Assembly: GCA_019239815.1 (NCBI GenBank)
Contig: JAFAZL010000584.1
Coordinates: 1-7,818 of the forward strand
Direction of reading: 5' to 3'
DNA length: 7,818 bases
From: Acidobacteriota bacterium
GTDB taxonomy: Bacteria; Acidobacteriota; Terriglobia; Acidoferrales; UBA7541
Shown here: positions 1-7,153 of the stretch, in pieces
Numbering within the stretch: position 1 is the first letter of the stretch
Layout of the letters: each line of letters begins with the position of its first letter
Notes under the pieces: generated by a model
What the model was told of the DNA's origin: nothing
Database searches by the model: none
The model's input: only the letters and a program-made list of their open reading frames with translations
Translations under genes and position numbers: made by a program

Positions 1-15
1 TGGAGCAACCACGCA

Positions 16-564
16 GTGTCCGACCAACCCTGGCGCAACCCGCGCCCCGCCCCGACGCTTCCCGAAGTCCAACCGAAGCTCGCCTCATCTTTGATTCCGA
101 GCTGGCTCCGCTCCTGGTGGCCCGCACTACTCTGGGCTGGCTGGATCTTCTTCATGTCCACCGACCTCTTCTCCGCCGACCACACCAGCCGCATCATCGA
201 ACCGCTTCTCCGCTGGCTCTTCCCCCACTTCACGCATCACCAGATCGTCCACATCCATCACATCATTCGCAAGTGCGCCCACTTCACCGAATATTTCATC
301 TTCAGCGTCTTGCTTTTCCGCGCCGTGCGCGGCGTCCGCATCGGCTGGCACTGGACCTGGGGCATAACCGCCCTCATCATCGCCGCCGGCTACGCCTGCC
401 TCGATGAAATCCACCAATCCTTCGTCGCCAGCCGCACCGCCTCCCCCTGGGATTCCCTGCTCGACTCCGTCGGCGCCTTCTTCGCCTACCTCGCCCTTTT
501 CACCTACTTCCATCTCCGTAATACATCGCCGCCGCCTTCACCCAACTCCGACCTCACTATCTGA
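16..564 (+). CDS. VanZ-like family integral membrane protein
   Basis: This encodes a 182-residue membrane protein of the VanZ-like family. Visible family motifs are RKCAHFTEY (residues 85-93), DEIHQSFVASR (130-140) and SPWDSLLDSVG (143-153). About four hydrophobic segments lie near residues 35-49, 91-106, 113-129 and 148-165, after a Pro-rich hydrophilic N-terminus of about 30 residues. VanZ itself gives low-level teicoplanin resistance, but most chromosomal homologues have no known role, so I infer only an inner-membrane location. The start is GTG with a GGAG at 2-5, a slightly long 10-nt spacing. The frame stays open to the window edge with no upstream stop, so a start outside the window cannot be excluded. 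The gene is convergent with the next one, with a 50-bp gap. The family call is firm; the start is less so. Confidence 0.88.
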   Translation: MSDQPWRNPRPAPTLPEVQPKLASSLIPSWLRSWWPALLWAGWIFFMSTDLFSADHTSRIIEPLLRWLFPHFTHHQIVHIHHIIRKCAHFTEYFIFSVLLFRAVRGVRIGWHWTWGITALIIAAGYACLDEIHQSFVASRTASPWDSLLDSVGAFFAYLALFTYFHLRNTSPPPSPNSDLTI

Positions 565-614
565 GGTCTAGCAACCCGCGCCGAACCGAAGCAAGCTCCG
601 GGTCATTCCCTCAC

Positions 615-2564
615 TTAGCGTTTCGCCGCTGTGTCACCGTCACCCAAACCCGCTCGCCGCATCAGGTCTCGAAAACGCGGGTCGCTCCGCACCGGATCGT
701 ATATCGGATCAACTTTCAACACAGTGACCGCGTTCGAATGACTGGCAACGGCCTGTTGCAGAAGAGCAATCGCTTGCTCTTTTCGACCTACCGCCAGATA
801 AGGACCAAGCAAAGCCTCAATCCTTTGCTCCGGTTTCCACGCATACCCCTCGGCCCTGCTCATTGCTTCCTCTGCCTCCGCAGCGCGGCCCCAGTAGCCG
901 AACACGACCGCCTCCATTACCCAAAACCAAGGATCCTGGTGAGTTAAGCCGCCCTGTTCAACGAATTTCTGTGCCTCTGCGAACTTCCCTTCCTGAATGT
1001 ACGAATAAATCAAAACGGATCCAGCGTGCGGCGCGTGCGGATCCATATTGAGCACCGCACGGGCTTGCGCGAGCGCCCGGTCGTATTGTCTGCTGTAGTA
1101 AAGGATCCAGGCGTGGTCCGCGGCAATAATGATCGACAATGGATCGAGTTGGCGAGCCTTCTCGCTTTCCGCTAAAGCCTCATCAAAGCGGCCCTGCCAC
1201 GACAGGGATTCGGCGTACCACTGGTGCGCCGTTGCGTAATCTGGCTCCAGTTGGATCGCGCGCTTAAATTCTTTTTCAGCGGTTTGCCAGTCGTAGTCGT
1301 AATTCTCGGCAATCAATGCCAGCGATGTATGCGCTTCAGCCAGCGTGTCGTCCAATTGCAGCGCTTTCAGCGCGGCGGCGCGCCCCTTGGGCATCAACTC
1401 GCCTGGTGGTCCGTCATACCAGGTGCTCATCAATCCATCGGTGTCTGCCAACCCCGCATAGGCTGGCGCGTAACGCGGATCGCGGTCGATCGCCTGCTGA
1501 AAATAGCCCGCCGCACGCCGAAATCCTTCTTCCGTGCGCTTATTCCAGAAATATCGGCCCTGCAAATAAAGGTCGTATGCCGCGTATGACTCCGGTGATG
1601 TCGCTGGCTTGCCACCAGACGCGATAGCCCGCTTGGGTTTCTCACCCAAAGTGATTCGCATTTCATCCGCGACTTCTTGCGCCACTTCATGCTGCAGCGT
1701 CAGCAGCCCGGCAAGTTCGCGATCGTACTCACGCGACCATACCGGTGTTTGATCCTTCACGCGCACCAGCTCCGTCGTGATACGGACTCGGCTCGAATCC
1801 CGACGCACGCTGCCTTCGAGTACATATTGCACTCCCAGCTCGCTGCCAATCTGAGGTAACGCCTCGGAGCTGCCTTTGTAGTGCATGACCGAAGTACGCG
1901 CGATCACGCTCATGCGCTCCGGATCCATCTCGCCCAACTGCACGATCATTTCTTCCGTCAACCCGTCGCTGAAATACTCTTGCCCTGCATCTCCGGTCAG
2001 ATTGGAAAAAGGAAGAACCGCGAGAGCCACCTTCTCTCTCGCCAACTCGGGACGAAGATGGCTCATTCGCCATGCAAAAACCGCAACAACTCCGACGGCA
2101 ACGTTCAACACCGCTGCAACGGCGAATCGCCGCCAGCTTCTTCGCGAAACCGGTGGCGCTGCCCGCTCTTGCGGTTCAGCAAAGTTCGCCGGAGCGGGAA
2201 CTTCACGTCCCGCCGTTCTCGGCGCAATGATTTCCTGTACCGGTGCAATAAAGCGGTAACCCACACGGGGAATCGTCTCGATATACCGCGGATTTTCGGG
2301 GGAGTCGCCCAGCACACCGCGCAGCTTCTTGATCGCCGTGTTCAAACTGTGTTCAAAGTCCACAAATGTGTCGGCCGGCCACAACCTCTGCTGCATTTCG
2401 TCCCGGGTGACCACCTGACCCGGTTTCTCCAGCAGCATCGACAGGATGCTGAAGGACTGTCCCCGAAGTCGCACCCGGGTACCGTGTTTCCTCAGTTCCT
2501 GCGCAGCAAGGTTCGCTTCGAATACACCAAACCGCAGGACCGGATGATTTCCTTCTTGGGGCAT
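615..2564 (-). CDS. Winged-helix (CadC/OmpR-type) one-component regulator with TolB-like and TPR domains
   Basis: This encodes a 649-residue membrane-anchored regulator. Residues about 10-108 form an OmpR/CadC-type DNA-binding winged helix, ending in the hallmark YIETIPRVGYRFIAPV. One transmembrane helix lies at about 146-165. Residues about 177-306 match the TolB/FlgO-like domain (LAVLPFSNLTGD, then EYFSDGLTEEMI, then YVLEGSVRR). TPR-like helical repeats fill about 325-606, for example AEKEFKRAIQLEPDYATAH. The expected topology is a cytoplasmic DNA-binding head with a periplasmic TolB/TPR part, as in CadC-type sensors; ligand and targets are unknown. I chose the ATG at 2564 because a GGAG (CTCC at 2572-2575 on the plus strand) sits 7 nt upstream and the protein then begins as relatives do. 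A GTG at 2606 would add 14 residues but has no clear ribosome binding site. The gene is divergent from the peroxidase gene, which may be a target (inference). Confidence 0.92.
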   Translation of the reverse strand: MPQEGNHPVLRFGVFEANLAAQELRKHGTRVRLRGQSFSILSMLLEKPGQVVTRDEMQQRLWPADTFVDFEHSLNTAIKKLRGVLGDSPENPRYIETIPRVGYRFIAPVQEIIAPRTAGREVPAPANFAEPQERAAPPVSRRSWRRFAVAAVLNVAVGVVAVFAWRMSHLRPELAREKVALAVLPFSNLTGDAGQEYFSDGLTEEMIVQLGEMDPERMSVIARTSVMHYKGSSEALPQIGSELGVQYVLEGSVRRDSSRVRITTELVRVKDQTPVWSREYDRELAGLLTLQHEVAQEVADEMRITLGEKPKRAIASGGKPATSPESYAAYDLYLQGRYFWNKRTEEGFRRAAGYFQQAIDRDPRYAPAYAGLADTDGLMSTWYDGPPGELMPKGRAAALKALQLDDTLAEAHTSLALIAENYDYDWQTAEKEFKRAIQLEPDYATAHQWYAESLSWQGRFDEALAESEKARQLDPLSIIIAADHAWILYYSRQYDRALAQARAVLNMDPHAPHAGSVLIYSYIQEGKFAEAQKFVEQGGLTHQDPWFWVMEAVVFGYWGRAAEAEEAMSRAEGYAWKPEQRIEALLGPYLAVGRKEQAIALLQQAVASHSNAVTVLKVDPIYDPVRSDPRFRDLMRRAGLGDGDTAAKR

Positions 2565-2631
2565 TCCGACACTCCGAGCGGGCGGGGGAAAGGGGCCATA
2601 ATCCACCGCTCATCTGAAGGACTAACACCCT

Positions 2632-2660
2632 TTTGTATCAGGGAAATGGCAGCTCATCAA
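2632..2660 (-). promoter_or_regulatory. Candidate sigma70-type promoter for the winged-helix/TPR regulator
   Basis: Read on the minus strand, TTGATG (plus-strand 2655-2660) and TACAAA (2632-2637) are separated by exactly 17 bp. Each hexamer matches 4 of 6 consensus bases. Transcription would begin near 2625, giving a leader of about 60 nt to the ATG at 2564 and leaving the alternative GTG at 2606 about 20 nt from the 5' end. It is the best-spaced pair in the divergent gap, but two 4/6 matches can occur by chance. Confidence 0.35.
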
Positions 2661-2698
2661 CATTCCACCCGCGGTGCATTGCCCCAATCGCATTAGGG

Positions 2699-2729
2699 TG
2701 AGACAGTCCGGTCCAATCGGTGTGTCTCA
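2699..2729. promoter_or_regulatory. Inverted repeat in the divergent promoter region, possible operator
   Basis: TGAGACA at 2699-2705 and TGTCTCA at 2723-2729 form a perfect 7-bp inverted repeat with a 17-nt spacer, so the two arms are 24 bp apart centre to centre, a little over two helical turns. It lies between the regulator start and the peroxidase start, 52 bp before the peroxidase ATG. This placement fits a dimeric regulator site. It could equally be a chance repeat or a weak leader hairpin. Confidence 0.35.
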
Positions 2730-2780
2730 GTTTCTTGAACGAAGGTCAATCGTGATGACCCTCGGCTCGAAAGGACCCTT

Positions 2781-4379
2781 ATGCCAGCCGGCTCCAGCTC
2801 CCTCGCACCCCAAGAAGTTCACCCTCCCAGGCCAACGCCGGCGAGGCATAAGGTCCTCCCGCGGACGCTCCGGATCGCATCGGTTTTGGCATTGCTGATT
2901 GCCGTCGCAGGGGGCCTCGCGTTCAGCGACTCCCGCAATATGGTGATACCTAAATTTCAGATTTTCGGTGACCCCAGCGGCGCCATCGCCAACGTGAACG
3001 TCGGTGGCCCAACCAACACCTCGACGAATCCGTTCTTCCAGTCAATGGGTACAAACGGCCGAGCGTGCATCACCTGTCACGAACCCAGCGACGCCTTTTC
3101 GATCGCTCCCCCTCATTTGCAAGAGCGCTTCTACGCCACCGGCGGGACCGACCCCGTTTTTCGCCCTGTGGACGGTGCGACCTGCCCTACAGCGGACGTC
3201 TCCACCTTCGAAAAACGTCGCGAGGCCTATCATTTGCTGCTCACTCGCGGCCTGATCCGCATCTTTATTAGCGTCCCAGCCACCGCCAATTACCAGGTCA
3301 TGAGCGTCAACAACCAATATGGTTGCAACGCCACCGACGTCATCTCTCAATACCGACGACCCTTGCCCACCGCGAACCTCAACTTTCTGAGCACCGTGAT
3401 GTTTGACGGCAGAGAATCCTCCCCTGCCACTGGAACCACAAAAATCACTTACAGCAACTACCCCTCCGCCTTGATGAGCGATCTCGCCCACCAAACGGTG
3501 GACGCAACGGTCACTCACGCACAGGGTGACGGCACGCGGCCAACTCCCGCCGAGCAACAAGAAATCGTCAATTTCGAAACGCAGCTCTACACCGCGCAGC
3601 TGTTTGATTTTCGCGCAGGGCTTCTGAATCGTGATGGGGCGAACGGCGGGCCAATGCCTTTGACCACTCAACCCTTCTTCATCACCGTCAATTCCAGCGT
3701 TCACCCTCTCGTGCCCGCTCTCGAGCAACCCGGCGGCCTCTTAGCTCCCGGCGACGGCCAGTTCACTCCCGACATTTTCAATCTCTACCAAGCCTGGTCA
3801 CAAAGAGCCGCATATTGGGATGAGTTGGCCCAGGCTCGCCAGTCCGTCGCGCGCGGCGAGACGCTCTTCAATTCCTTGCAGATTCCGATCAGCGGCGTCG
3901 CGGGTATCAATGACGACGTGACCGCTGGAGGTCTTGTCGCTGGCGGAATACCTGTCCTGCAAGGAACCTGCGGCACGTGCCACGACACTCCCAACGTCGG
4001 CAACCACTCCTTCCCCACTCCTCTAAATATCGGCACGGGCGACCCGAGTCCCAACTCGCCGTTCGTCAACCTCGGCGGACTCGATGTGAGCTACCTGCCG
4101 CAGATCACCGTATGCGAGAAGGATCCCAATACAGGTCTGCCCACCAACAATTGCAAAACCACCACCGACCTCGGACAGGCTCTGATTGACGGGAATTTCA
4201 ACCACGTCGGCAAGATCAAGGGCCCCATCCTTCGCGGCCTTGCCGCACGCGCCCCCTACTTCCACAACGGATCAGCAACCTCCTTGATGGACGTCGTAAA
4301 TTTCTACAACACGCGCTTCGCTCTCAACCTCACCAACCAACAAAAGTCCGACCTGGTCGCCTTCCTGAAAACACTCTAG
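2781..4379 (+). CDS. Di-heme cytochrome c peroxidase / MauG-family protein
   Basis: This encodes a 532-residue c-type cytochrome of the bacterial di-heme peroxidase/MauG superfamily, which reduces hydrogen peroxide or carries out peroxide-driven oxidations in the periplasm. Two heme-attachment motifs are visible: CITCH (residues 96-100) and CGTCH (397-401). Other family signatures are MFDGR (207-211), an ATVTHAQGD stretch near 242-250, IVNFETQL (262-269) and ARAPYFHNGS (489-498). A hydrophobic segment at about 30-48 is a signal peptide or membrane anchor, preceded by an unusually long, Pro/Arg-containing n-region. The ATG has AAAGGA 5 nt upstream, and no closer in-frame ATG precedes the hydrophobic segment. 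The heme sites are 301 residues apart, about twice the spacing in short classical peroxidases. Extra cysteines (135, 182, 445, 458) could form disulfides. Whether it is a peroxidase or a MauG-like oxidase is undecided. Confidence 0.9.
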   Translation: MPAGSSSLAPQEVHPPRPTPARHKVLPRTLRIASVLALLIAVAGGLAFSDSRNMVIPKFQIFGDPSGAIANVNVGGPTNTSTNPFFQSMGTNGRACITCHEPSDAFSIAPPHLQERFYATGGTDPVFRPVDGATCPTADVSTFEKRREAYHLLLTRGLIRIFISVPATANYQVMSVNNQYGCNATDVISQYRRPLPTANLNFLSTVMFDGRESSPATGTTKITYSNYPSALMSDLAHQTVDATVTHAQGDGTRPTPAEQQEIVNFETQLYTAQLFDFRAGLLNRDGANGGPMPLTTQPFFITVNSSVHPLVPALEQPGGLLAPGDGQFTPDIFNLYQAWSQRAAYWDELAQARQSVARGETLFNSLQIPISGVAGINDDVTAGGLVAGGIPVLQGTCGTCHDTPNVGNHSFPTPLNIGTGDPSPNSPFVNLGGLDVSYLPQITVCEKDPNTGLPTNNCKTTTDLGQALIDGNFNHVGKIKGPILRGLAARAPYFHNGSATSLMDVVNFYNTRFALNLTNQQKSDLVAFLKTL

Positions 4380-4391
4380 CGAACCCATGTA

Positions 4392-4414
4392 GGGGCGCAG
4401 CACTGCTGCGCCCC
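4392..4414. repeat. Perfect GC-rich palindromic hairpin between convergent genes
   Basis: GGGGCGCAGC (4392-4401) pairs completely with GCTGCGCCCC (4405-4414), leaving the 3-nt loop ACT. It begins 13 bp after the stop of the peroxidase gene and lies in the gap before the convergent M1 peptidase gene. No T-run follows directly on either strand, so it is not a textbook intrinsic terminator. A REP-like dispersed palindrome or a 3'-end mRNA stabiliser/terminator serving both genes would fit. Copy number elsewhere in the genome cannot be seen here. Confidence 0.6.
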
Positions 4415-4436
4415 AGCTTGCCCGGACCCAATCCGG

Positions 4437-4453
4437 ACCACTCTCTGGTTTTT
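4437..4453 (+). terminator. Weak terminator-like hairpin with T-run after the peroxidase gene
   Basis: ACCA (4437-4440) and TGGT (4446-4449) flank a 5-nt loop, and the T-run continues through 4453. The stem is only 4 bp, with possible G-T pairs beyond it. Just upstream, CCGGA (4422-4426) and TCCGG (4432-4436) form another 5-bp hairpin. Together with the strong palindrome before them, these could end transcription of the peroxidase gene, but each alone is weak. Confidence 0.25.
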
Positions 4454-4476
4454 CTTGCTGTTCCTCTGCGATCTTT

Positions 4477-6180
4477 CTATTCCTTCTCCACCTTCACGTA
4501 ATACAAATCCTCCGCCACTCCAAACTCTCCCTTGTTCAAGCTCGTCTTCATCGTCTGCCACTCCGTCGTCGCCTTCACAATCTCCCACTTCCCCACCTCA
4601 CCCACCGCGATCGGCATCGCAAATCCGCTCACATCCGCCTTCCACCGATACTTCACCGTCCCCGCCGCATCATCAAACTTCAACTCCAGCGTCGGTATCG
4701 CCGTATGCCGCAAATACTGATCAAAAATCGGCGTCAGATTCATCCCCGTGTATTGATTCATGTACGCCACAATGTCTTCCGTCATGATGTTCTGATACTT
4801 AAATTTCTGAAATAAATCGTGCAGCATCGCAAACCACTTCGCATCATCATTCACCACGCTCCGCAGCGTATTCAAAAATAAAATCCCCTTGAAATACTGA
4901 TCTTGCGGCGGAGTCGCATTCACCCCGCGCGCCGAAATAATCGGCCGCTCATTCTTCACCTTCGCTTTGTAGCCGCTGATGTACTTGATCGCGTCGTCGT
5001 GCCCCCACATGTACTCGACGTACAGCGACTCCAGATACGTCGTCCACCCTTCGTGAATCCACATATCTGAACGGTCCGCCGCACTCACCGCATTGCCAAA
5101 CCATTCGTGCCCGCTCTCATGAATGATGATGAAATCGAATCGCGGACTGATCCCCACGCCCGTCCAGTCCCGCTCGAGATACCCATTTGCAAAATGATTC
5201 CCGTACGTCACCGCGCTCTGATGCTCCATCCCCGAATACGGCACCTCGATCAATTTGTATCCATCCTTCACAAATGGATACTCGCCGAAATAATGCTGAA
5301 ACGCCTCGATCATCCCCTTCGCTTGCGCAAATTGCCGCTTCGCTTTCTCTAAATCCTGCGGTAGCGCGTAAAAATCCAGCGTCAAATCGCCCAGCTTGTC
5401 AGCGAAATGCTCGTAATTCCCGATGTTCAGCGACACATCGTAGTTGTTGATCGGATAGTGCACCTGCCAATCCCACCGCGTATACCCATCTCCCAAATCC
5501 GTCTTCCCCACAAATCGCCCGTTCGACACATCCACCAGCCCATTCGGCACCGCAACGCTGATCTCCATCTCCTCCACCTCGTCGCGCCACTGATCCTTGT
5601 TCGGCCACCACATGCTCGCGCCCGTCTCTTCGCACGCCGTATTGATCCACGCATGTCCCGCAGGATCCGTCTTGAACGCAATGCTCCCAAATCTCCCCGT
5701 CTCCACTGGATTCCCCGAATAGTAAAAATCAATCGCGTACGTCTGCCCCGCCCGCAGCGTCTCCGGAAAATCCACAAACACCGCCCCCGAATCCCGCGAA
5801 TACTTCAGCGCCGTCTCGCCCAGCAAAATCTTGTCGATCTTCAGCGCCTCATTCAGATCGAGATGAATCCCCTTCCCATCCTTCAGCATCTTGAAGCGAA
5901 TCGTATTCTTCCCGCTGATGTACTTCTTCTCCCGATCCACCCGAATGTCGAGGTGATACGAAATCAAGTCATTGTTCGCCCGATCTTCACCATAAGCCCC
6001 CCGCAACAAATCCAACCGTGTCGGCGCCACCTCCGCATCATTCACCTTAGCCGCCGCCGGCGTCGCTGTACTCATCTTCTGTTGCGTAGTCTGTCCGACC
6101 GCAAACTGCACCGCCCCGCAACAAGCCAAACCCGCCGTCACCAGAAATCCCCGCCGAACGGATCGCCGAAAAATCCTCAC
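4477..6180 (-). CDS. Exported M1-family (gluzincin) zinc aminopeptidase
   Basis: This encodes a 567-residue metallopeptidase that should remove N-terminal residues from peptides outside the cytoplasm. The zinc site is HESGH (354-358) followed 18 residues later by Glu377 in WIHEGWTTYLE, the M1 pattern HExxH-x18-E. The substrate-binding exopeptidase motif appears as SGMEHQ (316-321), a variant of GxMEN with His for Asn. YFKG (429-432) supplies the likely catalytic Tyr429. Residues about 70-270 are the N-terminal beta-rich M1 domain. I chose the GTG at 6180 because a GGGGAGG lies 4-5 nt upstream, a signal peptide follows at once (about residues 9-30, with RRGFLV at 9-14), and a TATAAC box sits just before it. 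An in-frame ATG at 6273 would add 31 residues lacking signal features and lies upstream of that box. The gene is transcribed alone and is convergent with the peroxidase gene. Confidence 0.92.
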   Translation of the reverse strand: MRIFRRSVRRGFLVTAGLACCGAVQFAVGQTTQQKMSTATPAAAKVNDAEVAPTRLDLLRGAYGEDRANNDLISYHLDIRVDREKKYISGKNTIRFKMLKDGKGIHLDLNEALKIDKILLGETALKYSRDSGAVFVDFPETLRAGQTYAIDFYYSGNPVETGRFGSIAFKTDPAGHAWINTACEETGASMWWPNKDQWRDEVEEMEISVAVPNGLVDVSNGRFVGKTDLGDGYTRWDWQVHYPINNYDVSLNIGNYEHFADKLGDLTLDFYALPQDLEKAKRQFAQAKGMIEAFQHYFGEYPFVKDGYKLIEVPYSGMEHQSAVTYGNHFANGYLERDWTGVGISPRFDFIIIHESGHEWFGNAVSAADRSDMWIHEGWTTYLESLYVEYMWGHDDAIKYISGYKAKVKNERPIISARGVNATPPQDQYFKGILFLNTLRSVVNDDAKWFAMLHDLFQKFKYQNIMTEDIVAYMNQYTGMNLTPIFDQYLRHTAIPTLELKFDDAAGTVKYRWKADVSGFAMPIAVGEVGKWEIVKATTEWQTMKTSLNKGEFGVAEDLYYVKVEKE

Positions 6181-6204
6181 GAATCCTCCCCAAACCAGCG
6201 CCAC

Positions 6205-6210
6205 GTTATA
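6205..6210 (-). promoter_or_regulatory. Candidate -10 box for the M1 aminopeptidase gene
   Basis: On the minus strand this reads TATAAC, 5 of 6 matches to the sigma70 -10 consensus. I see no good -35 hexamer at 16-18 bp upstream. Transcription would start near 6198, giving a leader of about 18 nt that holds the GGGGAGG ribosome binding site of the GTG at 6180. Its position argues against the longer start at 6273. Confidence 0.4.
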
Positions 6211-6327
6211 CCTTACTTCGACGCACCGAGTAGCGCCGTGGCGCCGCGCCCCTTCTCGACGAACGCAACCCACCCCGAATAAAAATCTTTACTTCACTCT
6301 CTCCTTGGGTCATTACTTCTGCCTCCC

Positions 6328-6996
6328 ATGTTCATCGGCCACTTCGCCATTGGCTTCGCCGCCAAAAAGTTCGCGCCGCGAGCCTCTCTCGCCCCGCTGC
6401 TGGCCGCCCCGCTACTGAGCGACATGCTTTGGCCCGTATTCCTCCTCCTGGGATGGGAGCACGCCCGCGTCGCCCCTGGCGACACAAAGTTTAGTCCGCT
6501 CGATCTATACGATTTCCCGTGGTCTCACAGCCTACTCATGACACTGCTCTGGGTTATTCTTTTTGCCGGCGCCTATTTCCTGATCACCCGCTACAAACCC
6601 GGCGCAATTGCCATCGCTCTTGGCGTAATCAGCCACTGGCTACTGGATTGGATCACGCACCGCCCCGACATGCCACTTTATCCCGGCGCCAGCCCGAAAT
6701 TCGGTTTGGCCCTGTGGAACTCCATCCCCGGCACCATGGCCGTCGAAATCACAATGTTCGTCATCGGCATCGTCCTTTACGTCCAGACCACGCGAGCTCG
6801 CGACGCCATCGGCAAGTACGCCTTCGCCGTCTTCGTCCTACTCCTCTTCGCCATCTACGTCGCCGACCCCTTCCAGCCTGCGCCCGATTCCATCGCCGAG
6901 GTCGCCTGGACCGGCATCGCACTCATCGTCATCGTTCTCCCGTGGTCCGCCTGGTTCGACCGCCACCGCGTCCTCCGTCATGAGGCGACGCCTTAA
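6328..6996 (+). CDS. DUF457 / YdjM-like polytopic membrane protein (putative membrane-bound hydrolase)
   Basis: This encodes a 222-residue inner-membrane protein with about five or six hydrophobic segments (near residues 22-42, 70-87, 92-108, 138-154, 163-181, 194-210). It resembles the DUF457 family, annotated as LexA-regulated YdjM-like or putative metal-dependent membrane hydrolases. The supporting polar residues are those the family conserves: His5 in MFIGHFAIGF, Asp32, PWSHSLL (64-70) and SHWLLDWITHRPDMPL (102-117). Their clustering at membrane edges suggests a metal site, which is inference; no substrate is known. The ATG has no clear Shine-Dalgarno sequence (the 12 nt before it are pyrimidine-rich), so it may be read from a short or leaderless transcript. 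It is divergent from the M1 gene across a 147-bp gap and is followed by a bidirectional terminator. Family call moderately sure, function unknown. Confidence 0.8.
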   Translation: MFIGHFAIGFAAKKFAPRASLAPLLAAPLLSDMLWPVFLLLGWEHARVAPGDTKFSPLDLYDFPWSHSLLMTLLWVILFAGAYFLITRYKPGAIAIALGVISHWLLDWITHRPDMPLYPGASPKFGLALWNSIPGTMAVEITMFVIGIVLYVQTTRARDAIGKYAFAVFVLLLFAIYVADPFQPAPDSIAEVAWTGIALIVIVLPWSAWFDRHRVLRHEATP

Positions 6997-7026
6997 CCGA
7001 ATCGCCCGCATTATCGGCGCCTCAAT

Positions 7027-7042
7027 CCTTCCGTCTGGAAGG
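7027..7042. other. Small perfect hairpin downstream of the DUF457 gene
   Basis: CCTTCC (7027-7032) and GGAAGG (7037-7042) pair perfectly around a 4-nt GTCT loop, 30 bp after the DUF457 stop codon. Only TT follows, so it is a poor intrinsic terminator. It might aid 3'-end stability upstream of the stronger terminator at 7077-7114. Confidence 0.3.
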
Positions 7043-7076
7043 TTGACACGACTGACTCAAAGTAATCTTTCGCACT

Positions 7077-7114
7077 AAAAAACAAGGGCGCCCGAAATAA
7101 AATGGCGCCCTTTT
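7077..7114. terminator. Bidirectional rho-independent terminator
   Basis: AAGGGCGCC (7084-7092) pairs with GGCGCCCTT (7104-7112) across an 11-nt A/T-rich loop, a 9-bp GC-rich stem. On the plus strand it runs into TTTT (7111-7114), ending the DUF457 transcript. On the minus strand it is followed by TTGTTTTTT (A-run at 7077-7082 on the plus strand), ending the SRPBCC transcript. Its position between two convergent genes fits both roles, and the minus-strand side is the stronger. Confidence 0.8.
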
Positions 7115-7153
7115 CAGCGGTTCGTCGATTCTCGATTTTCGGATTTCCAGTTT

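Noticed and set aside
565..614. Possible terminator between the VanZ-like gene and the regulator (ACCCG at 574-578 with CGGGT at 599-603)
   Set aside because: Only 5 bp with a 20-nt loop and no T-run; not convincing as an intrinsic terminator.
1881..2696. Plus-strand open frame of 271 codons opposite the winged-helix/TPR regulator
   Set aside because: Low-complexity Arg/His/Ser-rich product antisense to a well-supported gene; no recognisable domain.
3042..3728. Minus-strand open frame of 228 codons opposite the peroxidase gene
   Set aside because: Gly/Val-rich complement shadow of the peroxidase reading frame, without motif or start signal.
5407..6282. Long plus-strand open frame of 291 codons opposite the M1 gene
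   Set aside because: It is antisense to a clear M1 peptidase. Its product is dominated by Arg, His, Ile and Pro in the manner of a GC-rich complement shadow, with no domain and no ribosome binding site that I can see.
7043..7048. Perfect TTGACA hexamer after the small hairpin downstream of the DUF457 gene
   Set aside because: No acceptable -10 hexamer lies 16-18 bp downstream (TAATCT is only 14 bp away), and no plus-strand gene follows before the terminator.
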